A stretch of DNA of 36,663 nt from a virus: positions 1-36,663 of the IMG/VR virus record IMGVR_UViG_3300028361_000074; one strand, written 5' to 3'. Of this stretch, positions 20,768 through 28,899 are shown piece after piece. The notes under the pieces were generated by a model. The model was not told the origin of the DNA. It ran no database searches and was given only the letters and a program-made list of their open reading frames with translations. Numbering within the stretch: position 1 is the stretch's first letter; the number at the start of each line of letters is the position of its first letter. The position numbers were made by a program, and so were the translations under genes.

Positions 20768-21210
20768 TGCGGCGGGTTGCCCTTTCCGCCAAGGCGCGGG
20801 CGGCGGGTCTTGCCCGCCGGTTCCGCGCCGGGGTCGAGCATCTGGCGGATGGCGCGGCTTTTGCACAAACGGCATTCAACGCCACCGAATGGGCCTCGAT
20901 CGAGGCTGATCCGATGCTGGTGGTAACGGACGCGCCGGACGGCGCCCCGTTCCCCGACACCGAGCTTGCCCTGCGCCAGCGCATGGTGGACGCGATCACC
21001 CGCCTGACCCCCGACGAGTTCCTGAAATCCGGCGCACCCGATCTGGGCGCCCTGCGCACCGCGCTTCCCGACGACGCGCGCGCCATCACCGGCAAGCTGC
21101 GCGACACGGTCTGGGACGAGATGACGGCACTGGCGGATGCGACCGGGGCCCAACCGGACGGCGGCGCGACACCCGTCCCCGACGAGATGGCCCAGCCCCC
21201 CGGGGACTGA
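20764..21210 (+). CDS. Mu gp35-like small head protein
   Basis: 148 residues from the ATG overlapping the capsid stop. FNATEWASIEADPMLVVTDAPD (~38-60) resembles the HeH/LEM-like segment of Mu gp35-type proteins. The middle and end are acidic and helical. It may help DNA or head completion; the function of the family is not known. Confidence 0.65.
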   Translation: MMRRVALSAKARAAGLARRFRAGVEHLADGAAFAQTAFNATEWASIEADPMLVVTDAPDGAPFPDTELALRQRMVDAITRLTPDEFLKSGAPDLGALRTALPDDARAITGKLRDTVWDEMTALADATGAQPDGGATPVPDEMAQPPGD

Positions 21211-21215
21211 GGTCT

Positions 21216-21247
21216 GCCGGGTGGCTTGAGCCCTCACGCCACCCGGC
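21216..21247 (+). repeat. Strong hairpin between head genes
   Basis: GCCGGGTGGC (21216-21225) and its exact reverse complement (21238-21247) flank a 12-base loop in the 126-base gap after the gp35-like gene. There is no T-run, so it may stabilise or process the capsid mRNA rather than terminate it. Nothing else was seen in this gap except the GAGGA ribosome-binding site before 21337. Confidence 0.6.
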
Positions 21248-21336
21248 CCGGATACCGCGCAGAAGGGGCAAGGGAGCGCGCCTTGAACGGGCCGAAATGT
21301 CGCCGCCGCCGCGGTGCCGCAATGAACGAGGATTGA

Positions 21337-21768
21337 ATGGCCTACGCTTCGCGTGACGACATCGAGACGCTCTATTCCGCCGACGCGCTGCATGTGGCGG
21401 ATCGCGGCGGCAATGCGGGCGAGACGTCGGCCGCGATCAGCCGCGCCCTGACGCAGGCGACCGATGAAATCGACAGCCATCTGCGCGTCCGCTACGACAC
21501 GCCCGTCACCCCGGTGCCGTGGCTGCTGACGCAAGTTTGCGTCGATATCGCGCTGTACCGGCTGGCCAACACGCCGGACGTGCTGAGCGACGAGATGCGT
21601 CAGCGCTATGAGGACGCGATCAAACAGCTGGGCAATCTGGCCAGCGGCAAGATGCGCCTGGCCGAAGTGTCGGCCCCCGGCGAGCCGGAAAAGCTGGACG
21701 GGCCGCGCCCCATTGTGCGCACCGGCCCCGAGCGCCTGTTCACCCGCGCCAAGACTGAGGGGCTGTAG
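21337..21768 (+). CDS. Mu gp36-like connector protein (DUF1320)
   Basis: 143 residues: MAYASRDDIETLYSADAL, ISRALTQATDEIDSHLRVRYDTPV, VDIALYRLANTPDVLSDEMRQRYEDAIKQLGNLASGK. This is the DUF1320 family, an all-helical head-completion/connector protein related to HK97 gp6-type adaptors. GAGGA precedes the start by 5 bases. Confidence 0.9.
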   Translation: MAYASRDDIETLYSADALHVADRGGNAGETSAAISRALTQATDEIDSHLRVRYDTPVTPVPWLLTQVCVDIALYRLANTPDVLSDEMRQRYEDAIKQLGNLASGKMRLAEVSAPGEPEKLDGPRPIVRTGPERLFTRAKTEGL

Positions 21769-21769
21769 C

Positions 21770-22225
21770 ATGGCAGGCGTCACCTACACCCTTGAAAGCC
21801 GCAGCCTTGATCAGGCGCTGACCGGGCTGGCGCGCTGGTCGGGATCGATCGCGGCGCGCCGTCTGGCGCTGGCCGGTGCGATCGGTGCGGTTGTGGAAAG
21901 CAGCACGCGCCGCCGCATCGCCGATGAGAAAACCGCGCCCGATGGCACGCCCTGGGCGCCGTGGTCCGCGGCGCACGGCGCGACCCGACGCCCCGGCCAG
22001 TCGATCCTGCAGGGCGAGAACGATCTTCTGGACAGCGTTCAGGCGCTGAGTTCCGCCGCCGAGGTTCAGGTGGGCTCCAACCTGGTCTATGCCGCAATTC
22101 ACCAGATGGGTGGCGAGGATGTGGGCAAGAACATCCCCGCGCGCCCCTATCTTGGGGTGTCGGCCGCAGACGAGCGCGACATCCGCGATCTGGCCGCCGA
22201 TTTCCTGTTCGGGGGGCTGTCATGA
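21770..22225 (+). CDS. Virion morphogenesis protein (Mu G / P2 S-like)
   Basis: 151 residues. SSTRRRIADEKTAPDGTPWAPWS, ILQGENDLLDSVQALSSAAEVQVGSNLVYAAIHQMGGE and IPARPYLGVS are typical of the phage virion morphogenesis/tail completion family. It should act at the head-tail junction or in tail completion. Overlaps the next gene by ATGA. Confidence 0.88.
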   Translation: MAGVTYTLESRSLDQALTGLARWSGSIAARRLALAGAIGAVVESSTRRRIADEKTAPDGTPWAPWSAAHGATRRPGQSILQGENDLLDSVQALSSAAEVQVGSNLVYAAIHQMGGEDVGKNIPARPYLGVSAADERDIRDLAADFLFGGLS

Positions 22226-22809
22226 GCCTGCCTGACGATTTTCTGGCGCAGCTGCCCGTGGTCATTGCCGCCGCCATTCAGACCCGCCTGCCCGCCCTGC
22301 GGACCTGCGAAGCGATTGAGGGCGATTTCGACGCGACCGAGCTGCGCCGTGTGTCAAAGCGGGCGCCTGCCGTGCTGGTCGCCGTTCTGGGGCTGAACCA
22401 GGTCGACGATATCAGCTGGCAGCAGAACGAGGTCGCGGCCAGCATGGCGGCGTTTGTCGTGACGCGGAACCACACCGATCTGAGCGCGCGGGCCAGTGCC
22501 TGGGCCATCACCCAGGCCATCGTGAACCTGATCCCCGAAAACGCATGGGGCCTGCCCGCCTGTGGCCCCGCCGGGCAGATGCGCCAGCGCCCGATGATCA
22601 ACGCCGACACACGCGCGGCCCAGGTGCATCTGTCTACCATCACCTGGACCCAGCCGCTGGTTCTGCAGCCCTACGCCAATGCCGCCCCGATCAACCCGCA
22701 GGTCTATATCAGCCGCGCGCCCGCCATCGGCGCGGACAACGAGGATGATTACACGCCCATTGGAGACTGGCCCACGGGAGACGGGCCCATTGGAGACTGG
22801 GATGTCTGA
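22222..22809 (+). CDS. Mu gp37-like protein (DUF1834)
   Basis: 195 residues: SLPDDFLAQLPVVIAAAIQTRLP at the start, VAVLGLNQVDDI, ASAWAITQAIVNLIPENAWGL and TWTQPLVL, matching DUF1834. These are tail-terminator-like proteins. The last ~20 residues come from three 15-base DNA repeats (TPIGDWPTGDGPIGDW). It overlaps the spike gene by eight bases. Confidence 0.82.
   Translation: MSLPDDFLAQLPVVIAAAIQTRLPALRTCEAIEGDFDATELRRVSKRAPAVLVAVLGLNQVDDISWQQNEVAASMAAFVVTRNHTDLSARASAWAITQAIVNLIPENAWGLPACGPAGQMRQRPMINADTRAAQVHLSTITWTQPLVLQPYANAAPINPQVYISRAPAIGADNEDDYTPIGDWPTGDGPIGDWDV
22756..22800 (+). repeat. Three 15-bp tandem repeats
   Basis: CCCATTGGAGACTGG, CCCACGGGAGACGGG and CCCATTGGAGACTGG in tandem; units 1 and 3 are identical. 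They end one base before the ATG of the spike gene, and each contains GGAGA, so they also supply that gene's ribosome-binding site. Confidence 0.75.
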
Positions 22810-23374
22810 TTTTGCCATCGCAGAATGCGACCGCCGCATTGCCGGATTGCTGAACATCGGCACCGTGACCGCCGTGGGCGGCGATGGCACCGCGCGCGTG
22901 CAGATCGGTGATCTGGGCACCCATCCGATCCCGGTGAACGCCCTGCGCGCGGGCGGTATGCAGGTCTGGTGGATGCCAACCGTGGGCGAGCAGGTCGTGG
23001 TCGGCGCGCCGTCAGGCGATCTGGCGCGTGCCTTCGTGGTCTGCAGCCTGTTTGCGGGCAACGCGCCCAGCGGCGACGTGGCCGTGCCGATGATCGATCT
23101 GCGCGGCGGCGACATGGTCATCAAGGGCGGCACGGTAAAGATCGAGGCCGATGTGAAGATCACCGGCAAAATCGACGTCACCGGCAATGTGGCGTCGGAA
23201 GCCGACATCACCGCGGCGGGCGGCGTGGCCGTGGGCGGCGCAAGCGTCCAGGCGGGCAAGATGCGCGCCAGCGGCGACATCGAAACCACCGGCGACGTCA
23301 AGGCGGGATCCGTCAGCCTGAACAGCCACACGCACCCGGGCGCCAGCGGCGGCACGACCGGTGGCCCGTCATGA
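22802..23374 (+). CDS. V: Baseplate spike (P2 V / Mu gp45-like)
   Basis: 190 residues. An N-terminal OB-fold (~1-80: IGTVTAVGGDGTARVQIGDLGTHPIPV, WWMPTVGEQVVVGAP) is followed by a beta-helix of short repeats (VKIEADVKITGKIDVTGNVAS) and a tip with SLNSHTHPG. The HxH motif is the iron-binding site of P2-type spikes. It should pierce the outer membrane as a trimer. First gene of the P2-ordered tail block. Confidence 0.92.
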   Translation: MSDFAIAECDRRIAGLLNIGTVTAVGGDGTARVQIGDLGTHPIPVNALRAGGMQVWWMPTVGEQVVVGAPSGDLARAFVVCSLFAGNAPSGDVAVPMIDLRGGDMVIKGGTVKIEADVKITGKIDVTGNVASEADITAAGGVAVGGASVQAGKMRASGDIETTGDVKAGSVSLNSHTHPGASGGTTGGPS

Positions 23375-23706
23375 CCGGGATCAGCCGTTTCACGGGCCGC
23401 GAAATCCCGGACACACGAGAGCTTTCCGAGGCGATCACCACGATCCTGTCCACACCGAAGGGCAGCCGGGTCATGCGCCGCGATTTCGGCAGCGACCTGC
23501 CGCGCCTGATCGACGCCCCGATCAACGGCGAGACGATGGTCGACCTGTTCGCCGCCGTGGCCGAAGCGCTGGCCCGCTGGGAGCCGCGCATCACGCTGCG
23601 CCGGGTGCAGCTGGCCGATGCCCAGGCCGGGCAACTGGCCTTCGTCATCGATGCCGACACGCCGCAGGGTGCGGTGCGTCTTGATGTTGCGGGGGCCGCC
23701 GCATGA
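23371..23706 (+). CDS. W: Baseplate wedge protein (P2 W / gp25-like)
   Basis: 111 residues with the gp25 pattern: LSEAITTILSTPKGSRVMRRDFGSDLPRLIDAPIN and ALARWEPRITLRRV; the EPR motif is characteristic. It builds the baseplate and starts sheath assembly. ATGA overlaps on both sides. Confidence 0.93.
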   Translation: MTGISRFTGREIPDTRELSEAITTILSTPKGSRVMRRDFGSDLPRLIDAPINGETMVDLFAAVAEALARWEPRITLRRVQLADAQAGQLAFVIDADTPQGAVRLDVAGAAA

Positions 23707-24599
23707 GTGTGCAGGTCGACCTGAGCCGGATCCCGGTACCGGACGCCATCGAGGTGCTGGCGTTCGAAACCATCCTGAGCGAGATCACCGATTACGTGAC
23801 AGCGCGCGTGCCGGACCTGGCCGATGACTTCGCGCGCGAAAGTTCCATGGTGTCGGTTGTCGCACAGGTCCTTGCCTACCGTGAGCTGCTGGTGCGCCAG
23901 CGCGTGAATGACGGGGTCAGGGCCTGCATGCTGCCAAGCGCGCAGGGCGCTGATCTGGACAACCTTGCGGCACTGTTCGGGGTCACCCGCCTGGTGCTCG
24001 ATCCCGGCGACGCCGCGGCGATCCCGGTGGTCCCGGCAATTCTGGAAACCGACACCAACTTCCGCGCCCGCGTGCAGCTGGCCCCTGAAAGCTGGACCTC
24101 GGCCGGGTCCATCGGCGCGTACACATTCCACGCCCTGAGCGCGGATGCCGATGTGAAGGATGTCGCGGTGTCGAACCTGGACCCCGGCGAAGTCACCGTG
24201 AGTGTGCTGTCGCGCACCGGGCGCGGCACGCCGACGGTCGCCCTGGTGCAGACCGTGACGAATGCCCTTTCAGCCGAGGACGTGCGCCCGTTGTGCGACA
24301 CGGTTTTCGTGGAGAGCGCCAGCGTGGTGGATTACCAGGTGGTGGCCACGCTGTATGTCGAGCCGGGCCCCGACGGCGCGGTGATCGTGCAGGCCGCACG
24401 CGATGCTGTGGCCGCTCATGTGACCAACCAGCACCGGCTGGGGCGATCGGTGACGCTGTCGGCGATCTATGCAGCCCTGCACCGGCCCGGCGTGACGCGC
24501 GTGGACCTGTCGCAGCCGGTGTCCGACATTCTTGTGGACGCCCGCACGGCCCCGTTTGCCGCGGCCGTGACCGTGACCGATGGGGGCGTCGATGTCTGA
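23703..24599 (+). CDS. J: Baseplate protein J (P2 J / Mu gp47-like)
   Basis: 298 residues. VLAYRELLVRQRVNDGVRACMLPSAQGADLDNLAALFGVTRLVL and APESWTSAGSIGAYTFHALSADADVKDVAV are typical of baseplate J, a wedge component. It lies between W and I, in P2 order. Its stop is inside the start of the next gene. Confidence 0.94.
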   Translation: MSVQVDLSRIPVPDAIEVLAFETILSEITDYVTARVPDLADDFARESSMVSVVAQVLAYRELLVRQRVNDGVRACMLPSAQGADLDNLAALFGVTRLVLDPGDAAAIPVVPAILETDTNFRARVQLAPESWTSAGSIGAYTFHALSADADVKDVAVSNLDPGEVTVSVLSRTGRGTPTVALVQTVTNALSAEDVRPLCDTVFVESASVVDYQVVATLYVEPGPDGAVIVQAARDAVAAHVTNQHRLGRSVTLSAIYAALHRPGVTRVDLSQPVSDILVDARTAPFAAAVTVTDGGVDV

Positions 24600-25152
24600 G
24601 CTGCTGCCCCCCAACGCCACGCCGGTCGAGCGCGCGTTCGACGCTACGGCCGCGCGTCTTACTGCCATGCCGGTGCCCCTGCGCGATCTGTGGAACCCGG
24701 CCCAGTGCCCCGCGCACTTGCTGCCGTGGCTTGCCTGGACGGTGAGTGTCGACGAATGGGAAAGCGTCTGGACCGAAGCGCAACAGCGCGACGTGATCGC
24801 GGCCAGTGTCGGGGTGCACCGGCGCAAGGGAACGCTGGCGTCGGTCCGCCGCGCGCTGTCGGCGGCGGGGTTTCCCGATGCTGTCGTGCTTGAACAATGG
24901 GCGAATTTTTCTTTCGACGGCGAGCTGACAGCCGACGGGACCGAGACGTTTGAGGGCGCAGGCCACTGGGCCGCGTACCGCGTCGTCATGGCAAGCCCGA
25001 TCACGATCAAACAAGCCCTGGCTGTCCGCGCGATCCTGCGAACGACGGCACCGGCGCGGTGCCGTCTGGACGCTCTGGATTTCGCGGCGGCGCAGTTCCT
25101 GTTCGACGGCGAAATCCTGGCCGACGGCACTTACACATTCGGAGAGGCATAA
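24592..25152 (+). CDS. I: Tail protein I (P2 I / Mu gp48-like)
   Basis: 186 residues: LLPPNATPVERAFDATAARLTAMPVPLRDLWNPAQCPAHLLPWLAWTVSVDEW and HRRKGTLASVRRALSAAGF define the phage tail protein I family. The C-terminal half holds two copies of a FDGE-L/I-TADGT-TF-like motif (FSFDGELTADGTETF, FLFDGEILADGTYTF). It joins baseplate to fibres. Starts 8 bases before the J stop. Confidence 0.93.
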   Translation: MSELLPPNATPVERAFDATAARLTAMPVPLRDLWNPAQCPAHLLPWLAWTVSVDEWESVWTEAQQRDVIAASVGVHRRKGTLASVRRALSAAGFPDAVVLEQWANFSFDGELTADGTETFEGAGHWAAYRVVMASPITIKQALAVRAILRTTAPARCRLDALDFAAAQFLFDGEILADGTYTFGEA

Positions 25153-25763
25153 TGGCGGAATTCAGCGAGAGTGCGATCTGGCACAGCTCGGTCTATCAGA
25201 TCGAGACGACAGACCCGGTCCGGGGAGGTGCGCCCAGCCGTTCGCCAAAAGCCGGGCCCATCAACATCGGCATCGGCGAACTGGCGGACCGAACGCTGTT
25301 TCTGAAGGGCGCGACAGAGCGGGGTGTTCCCGCGTGGTCCGCCACCCGGACCTATCTGGCCAATGACGCCGTCACGCATCTGGGGCGGCTCTGGCTCAGT
25401 CTCACGATCCACTCCGACAGCGCGCCCGCGGTGGGCAATGCCAACTGGAGGCGCCTGTGGTCGGATGCGGACGGGGGGCTGACCGATACCGCGAACAGTA
25501 CCGTCGATGTCAGCCCGAGCGGGCTGATCACGCAAATAGTGCTAGGATCTACAAACGCGCAGGGCCTTGTTGCGGTCACTTTTCCACAAACGTTTCCCAA
25601 CGCCTGCCGTGGCGTCTGGGCAACGCATAGTGGCACGGATGTGATGGCCATCGCCGAGTTATCTGGCACGCGATCGACGGGGGGCGTGTCGCTGCGCACC
25701 CGCCGTCTGGATGGCAGTGTGTCGGCCAACTTAACCCTGCAAATTCTGGCCATCGGGAGGTGA
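25152..25763 (+). CDS. Tail fibre protein (P2 H position)
   Basis: 203 residues from the ATG overlapping the I stop (TAATG). It is short for a fibre. The C-terminal ~80 residues (LVAVTFPQTFPNACRGVWATHSGTDV and later strands) resemble the gp53-like C-terminal domain of tail fibres, which mediates receptor contact. The N-terminal part should attach to the baseplate. The P2 H position before the fibre-assembly gene supports the call. Confidence 0.75.
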   Translation: MAEFSESAIWHSSVYQIETTDPVRGGAPSRSPKAGPINIGIGELADRTLFLKGATERGVPAWSATRTYLANDAVTHLGRLWLSLTIHSDSAPAVGNANWRRLWSDADGGLTDTANSTVDVSPSGLITQIVLGSTNAQGLVAVTFPQTFPNACRGVWATHSGTDVMAIAELSGTRSTGGVSLRTRRLDGSVSANLTLQILAIGR

Positions 25764-25768
25764 TCGCA

Positions 25769-26293
25769 ATGCACTATTCACCGGGTTCGGGATTTTTTTA
25801 TGCGGCTGGCAGCGATCTGCCGCTTGATGCCATGCCGGTCACCGCCGCGCGCCATGCGGAGCTGATGGACGGTCAGGCCACCGGCAAGCGGATCGTCACC
25901 GGGCCCGGAGGCCATCCCGTGCTGGTCGACCCGGTCACGCCCGACCCGACGCTTGGCGATGCCGAACGCGAACGCGACCGGCGCATCGCGGCGGGCACCA
26001 CAGTCACGGTCACCGGCATCACGGGCGGCATCCCGATCAAGGGGCGCGGGGCGGATCGCGATAATATTTCCGGGCTGGCCACGATCGCGCTGGCACGCAT
26101 GGCCGCATCGGACACAACCACCATCCGTTTTCGCGACACCGCCGGGACCCGGCACAACCTGACACCGGCCCAGACCATGCAGATGTTCGCGGGGGGTGCC
26201 GCCTATATCGAAGCGGTGCACGCCGTGGTCTGGGACTGGGACGACAACGGCCCGGTTCCCGCAGATTTTAGCGACGACAAACACTGGCCCTGA
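25769..26293 (+). CDS. DUF4376 fibre-associated/assembly protein (P2 G position)
   Basis: 174 residues from ATG 25769, with an excellent GGAGGTGA 5 bases upstream. The C-terminal ~110 residues match DUF4376 (ERDRRIAAGTTVTVTG, DRDNISGLATIALARMA, FRDTAGTRHNLTPAQTMQMFAGGAAYIEAVHAVVWDW). Such domains occur in tail fibre or fibre-assembly proteins. It occupies the place of P2 G. Its stop lies in the first unit of a 14-base tandem repeat. Confidence 0.78.
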   Translation: MHYSPGSGFFYAAGSDLPLDAMPVTAARHAELMDGQATGKRIVTGPGGHPVLVDPVTPDPTLGDAERERDRRIAAGTTVTVTGITGGIPIKGRGADRDNISGLATIALARMAASDTTTIRFRDTAGTRHNLTPAQTMQMFAGGAAYIEAVHAVVWDWDDNGPVPADFSDDKHWP

Positions 26294-26346
26294 AAAGCTG
26301 GCCCTGAAAAACCGGCCCTGAAAAACTGGCCGTGAGGCCCTGAAAA
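26284..26346 (+). repeat. 14-bp tandem repeats (CTGGCCCTGAAAAA) before the sheath gene
   Basis: Three 14-base units at 26284-26297, 26298-26311 and 26312-26325, then degenerate copies up to the AAGGAG ribosome-binding site of the sheath gene. The first unit includes the stop codon of the upstream gene. The unit length is not a multiple of three, but only the first unit is coding. It could expand or contract and change the distance to the sheath gene. Confidence 0.75.
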
Positions 26347-26358
26347 AGGAGACAAGCC

Positions 26359-27867
26359 ATGGCATTCCTGCACGGCGTCGAAACCATCGAGAAAGACACC
26401 GGCCTGCGCCCGATCGCACTGCTGGACACATCCACCATCGGCCTGATCGGCACCGCCCCCGATGCCGCAAGCGCCCGCGCCGCCACCCTGGTCGCGGGCA
26501 CTGGCAGCAGTGGGTTCATGCTGACCGCCGATGCGGCGGGCACGGCGGGCAATGCGATCACGCTGAACCTGATCGCGCCGCAGACCAACGGCGCGTCGCT
26601 TGGCGTCACGGTCACGGGCACCGCCATTGCGGTCAGCCTTGCCACCGACACCGGCGGCATCGTGACATCCACGGCCCTACAGGTCATCACCGCGATCAAC
26701 GACAATGCCGACGCCGACGCGCTTGTCACCGCAGCGGCGGTTCAGGGCCAGCCCACCACGGGCGTTGTGCGCCGGTTTCTGGCACCGCGCGCGTTGGCGG
26801 GCGGAGCCCTGGAGCCGTTCCCGCTCAACACGCCGGTGCTGGTGGCAGGGTCGCGCACCGAGGCCGCAGGGCTGGGCATGACCGGCGATCTGCCGCGTGC
26901 GATTGACGGGATCTTCGACCAGGGCGGCGCGCGCGTCATCGTGGTGCGGGTCGAGACAGGGGAGAATGCCGCCGCAACGCTGGCCAACGTGATCGGCGGC
27001 GTGGACGGCAATGGCAACAACACGGGCATGCAGGCATTTCTGGATGCAAAGGCCGCGACCGGCGTTGTGCCCAAGGTGCTGATCGCGCCGGGCTACAGCG
27101 CGAACGTGGCGGTCACATCCGACATGATCGCCATCGCCGACCGGCTTCGCGCCGTCGTGCTGGCGGACGGGCCCAACACCACCGACGCCGAGGCGATTGC
27201 GTTCCGGGACAATTTCGGGTCGCAGCGCGTGATGGTGATCGATCCGTGGGTCACCGCCTTCGACACCGTGACGCAGACCGAAGTGGTGCTGGCCCCCAGC
27301 CCGCGCGCGGCGGGCATCATCGCGCGCACCGACGCGGAGCGCGGCTTCTGGTGGTCGCCCAGCAACAAGGTGATGAACGGCATCACCGGCACCGCGCGGC
27401 CGGTCAGCTATGCGCTGAACGATCCGCTGACGCGCGCCAATCTGCTGAACGAAAACGAGGTCACGACCATCATTCAGGATCGCGGCTGGCGGTTGTGGGG
27501 CAACCGGAGCACCACCGCAGATCCGCTGTGGGCGTTCCTGGCCGTTCGGCGCACCGCCGATGCGGTGGAGGAGAGCATCGAGGCCGCGCAGCTTTGGGCG
27601 ATGGACCGCCCTTTCAGCGCGCAGCTGCTGCGCGACATCCGCGACAGCGTGGCCGCGTTCCTGCGGACGCTGCAGGCGCAGGGCGCAATCCTTGGCGGCA
27701 CATGCTGGCTGGATCCGGAACTGAACACCGAGACCACGATGAAGGCCGGGCGGCTGTTCGTGAACTACGATTTCGAGCCGCCCGCACCGCTGGAGCGGCT
27801 GACGTTTCACGCCTACCGCAACGGCGATTATTACAGCGATCTGATCGCCGAAGCCAACAACACCTGA
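26359..27867 (+). CDS. FI: Tail sheath protein (P2 FI / Mu L-like) with inserted domain
   Basis: 502 residues. The ends match P2-type sheath: FLHGVETIEKDTGLRPI, STIGLIGTAPDA (~26-37), FPLNTPVLVAGSR (~154-166), VLIAPGY, and WAMDRPFSAQLLRDIRDSVAAFLRTLQAQGAILGGTCWLDPELN. P2 FI is about 396 residues; the extra ~115 residues (38-150) are inserted exactly between APDA and FPLNTPVL. The insert is a beta-rich, Gly/Ala/Thr-rich domain (TADAAGTAGNAITLNLIAP, TAIAVSLATDTGGIVTST) likely exposed on the sheath. The protein contracts during infection. Confidence 0.94.
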   Translation: MAFLHGVETIEKDTGLRPIALLDTSTIGLIGTAPDAASARAATLVAGTGSSGFMLTADAAGTAGNAITLNLIAPQTNGASLGVTVTGTAIAVSLATDTGGIVTSTALQVITAINDNADADALVTAAAVQGQPTTGVVRRFLAPRALAGGALEPFPLNTPVLVAGSRTEAAGLGMTGDLPRAIDGIFDQGGARVIVVRVETGENAAATLANVIGGVDGNGNNTGMQAFLDAKAATGVVPKVLIAPGYSANVAVTSDMIAIADRLRAVVLADGPNTTDAEAIAFRDNFGSQRVMVIDPWVTAFDTVTQTEVVLAPSPRAAGIIARTDAERGFWWSPSNKVMNGITGTARPVSYALNDPLTRANLLNENEVTTIIQDRGWRLWGNRSTTADPLWAFLAVRRTADAVEESIEAAQLWAMDRPFSAQLLRDIRDSVAAFLRTLQAQGAILGGTCWLDPELNTETTMKAGRLFVNYDFEPPAPLERLTFHAYRNGDYYSDLIAEANNT

Positions 27868-27877
27868 GGAGAGCGAC

Positions 27878-28372
27878 ATGTATCCCCGCACGATCCGGAA
27901 TTTCAACGCGTTCATCGACGGCACTTCGTATTTCGGAAAAGTGTCCGAAGCGAAGATGCCCATGCTGCAGCTCCAGACCGAGGAGTTCCGCGGCGCAGGC
28001 ATGGACGCCCCCATCGCCATCGACATGGGCCAGCAGGCCATGACGGCCGAGATCACGTTCCAGGAATGGTCGCCCGAGCTGATCACGCTGTTCGGCACCA
28101 AGCAGCGCCTTGTCCTGCGCCCCGGCGCGATGGGCGAGGATGATTTCACCGCCGACACGTTCATCGCAACGATCGGCGGGCGCTGGTCGACGGTGGAGCC
28201 GAACAACCTGCGCCCCGGGCAGGCGGCGCCCCTGAAGCTGATCACCAGCTGCGACTATTTCCGGCTGGAGCTGAACGGCACCGAGCTGTGCGAGATCGAT
28301 GTCGAGAACGGCAAGCGCGTGATCGGCGGCGTCGATCAGCTGGAAGGTATCCGCCAGGCCATGGGGTTCTGA
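27878..28372 (+). CDS. FII: Tail tube protein (P2 FII / Mu M-like)
   Basis: 164 residues: YPRTIRNFNAFIDGTSYFGKVSEAKMPMLQLQTEEFRGAGMDAPI and MTAEITFQEWSPELITLFG match the P2 FII family. It forms the inner tube inside the sheath. Ten bases after FI, with GAGGAG upstream. Confidence 0.93.
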   Translation: MYPRTIRNFNAFIDGTSYFGKVSEAKMPMLQLQTEEFRGAGMDAPIAIDMGQQAMTAEITFQEWSPELITLFGTKQRLVLRPGAMGEDDFTADTFIATIGGRWSTVEPNNLRPGQAAPLKLITSCDYFRLELNGTELCEIDVENGKRVIGGVDQLEGIRQAMGF

Positions 28373-28572
28373 TGGGTCAGCGCGCCGAACGCCGCCGCGC
28401 CGCCCGACACCGCGCCGCCCTACACCGCGCCGCCTGTAGGACAGCCAAGCAGGAGGTTAAAGCGCGGCAGGTGCGTGCCGCCACCCCGAAGACCCCACCG
28501 AAGACCCCACTGAAGACGGGCAAACGCCGGTCGCGGCTTGCCGCCTTCATCACCAGTTTAAGGAGCCATTGA
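28372..28572 (+). CDS. Small strongly basic protein (66 aa)
   Basis: 66 residues starting in the TGATG overlap with FII. It is extremely Arg/Lys/Ala-rich (QRAERRRAARHRAALHRAACR, then KTPPKTPLKTGKRRSR), and two short DNA tandem repeats produce the RAALHR- and PKTP-type repeats. It could be a nucleic-acid-binding peptide or an open frame created by repeats. The upstream overlap and the absence of a gap before the next gene make translation plausible. Confidence 0.4.
   Translation: MGQRAERRRAARHRAALHRAACRTAKQEVKARQVRAATPKTPPKTPLKTGKRRSRLAAFITSLRSH
28407..28515 (+). repeat. Two short tandem repeats in the basic-protein frame
   Basis: ACACCGCGCCGCCCT-type 15-base units near 28407-28436 and CCGAAGACCCCA-type 12-base units near 28486-28515 (about three copies). 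Both unit lengths are multiples of three. Confidence 0.55.
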
Positions 28573-28887
28573 ATGGACCATGAAGCGACCGCCGATGTGC
28601 CAAACGTCTGGCCCAAGGTCCTGACCGCGCCGCGGGTTACACCCCAGATGCTGGATGACGAGGTCGTGGCCGAGGAGTTCCACGTGTTCCCCGGGTCTTG
28701 CCTCACCGTCTGCGCGCTGACACTGACCAATGGCTTCGTGGTGACCGGCGAAAGTGCGTGCGCGGCCCCCGCGAATTTCGACGCTGAGCTGGGCCGCATC
28801 ATCGCGCGCCAAAACGCGCGAACGAAGATCTGGCAGCTGCTGGGCTTTCGCCTTCGCGACAGGCTTGCCACCCAAACCCCCACCTGA
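28573..28887 (+). CDS. Gp49-like conserved phage protein
   Basis: 104 residues: EEFHVFPGSCLTVCALTLTNGFVVTGESACAAPANFDAELGRIIARQNARTKIWQLLGFRLRDRL. This is the Gp49/66 family of phage proteins of unknown function, widespread in tailed phages. Its position between tail tube and E is unusual for P2 and suggests an inserted gene. Confidence 0.85.
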   Translation: MDHEATADVPNVWPKVLTAPRVTPQMLDDEVVAEEFHVFPGSCLTVCALTLTNGFVVTGESACAAPANFDAELGRIIARQNARTKIWQLLGFRLRDRLATQTPT

Positions 28888-28899
28888 AGGACAACCACC

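Noticed and set aside
18770-20875. 701-codon open frame on the minus strand
   Set aside because: Antisense to the protease/scaffold and capsid genes, which have clear family matches. High-GC third positions keep the opposite frame open.
22531-22552. Near-copy of the late dyad element (CCCCGAAAACGCATGGGG)
   Set aside because: Only the left arm and centre match well; it lies inside the DUF1834 coding frame with no gap or promoter-like sequence, so chance similarity is more likely.
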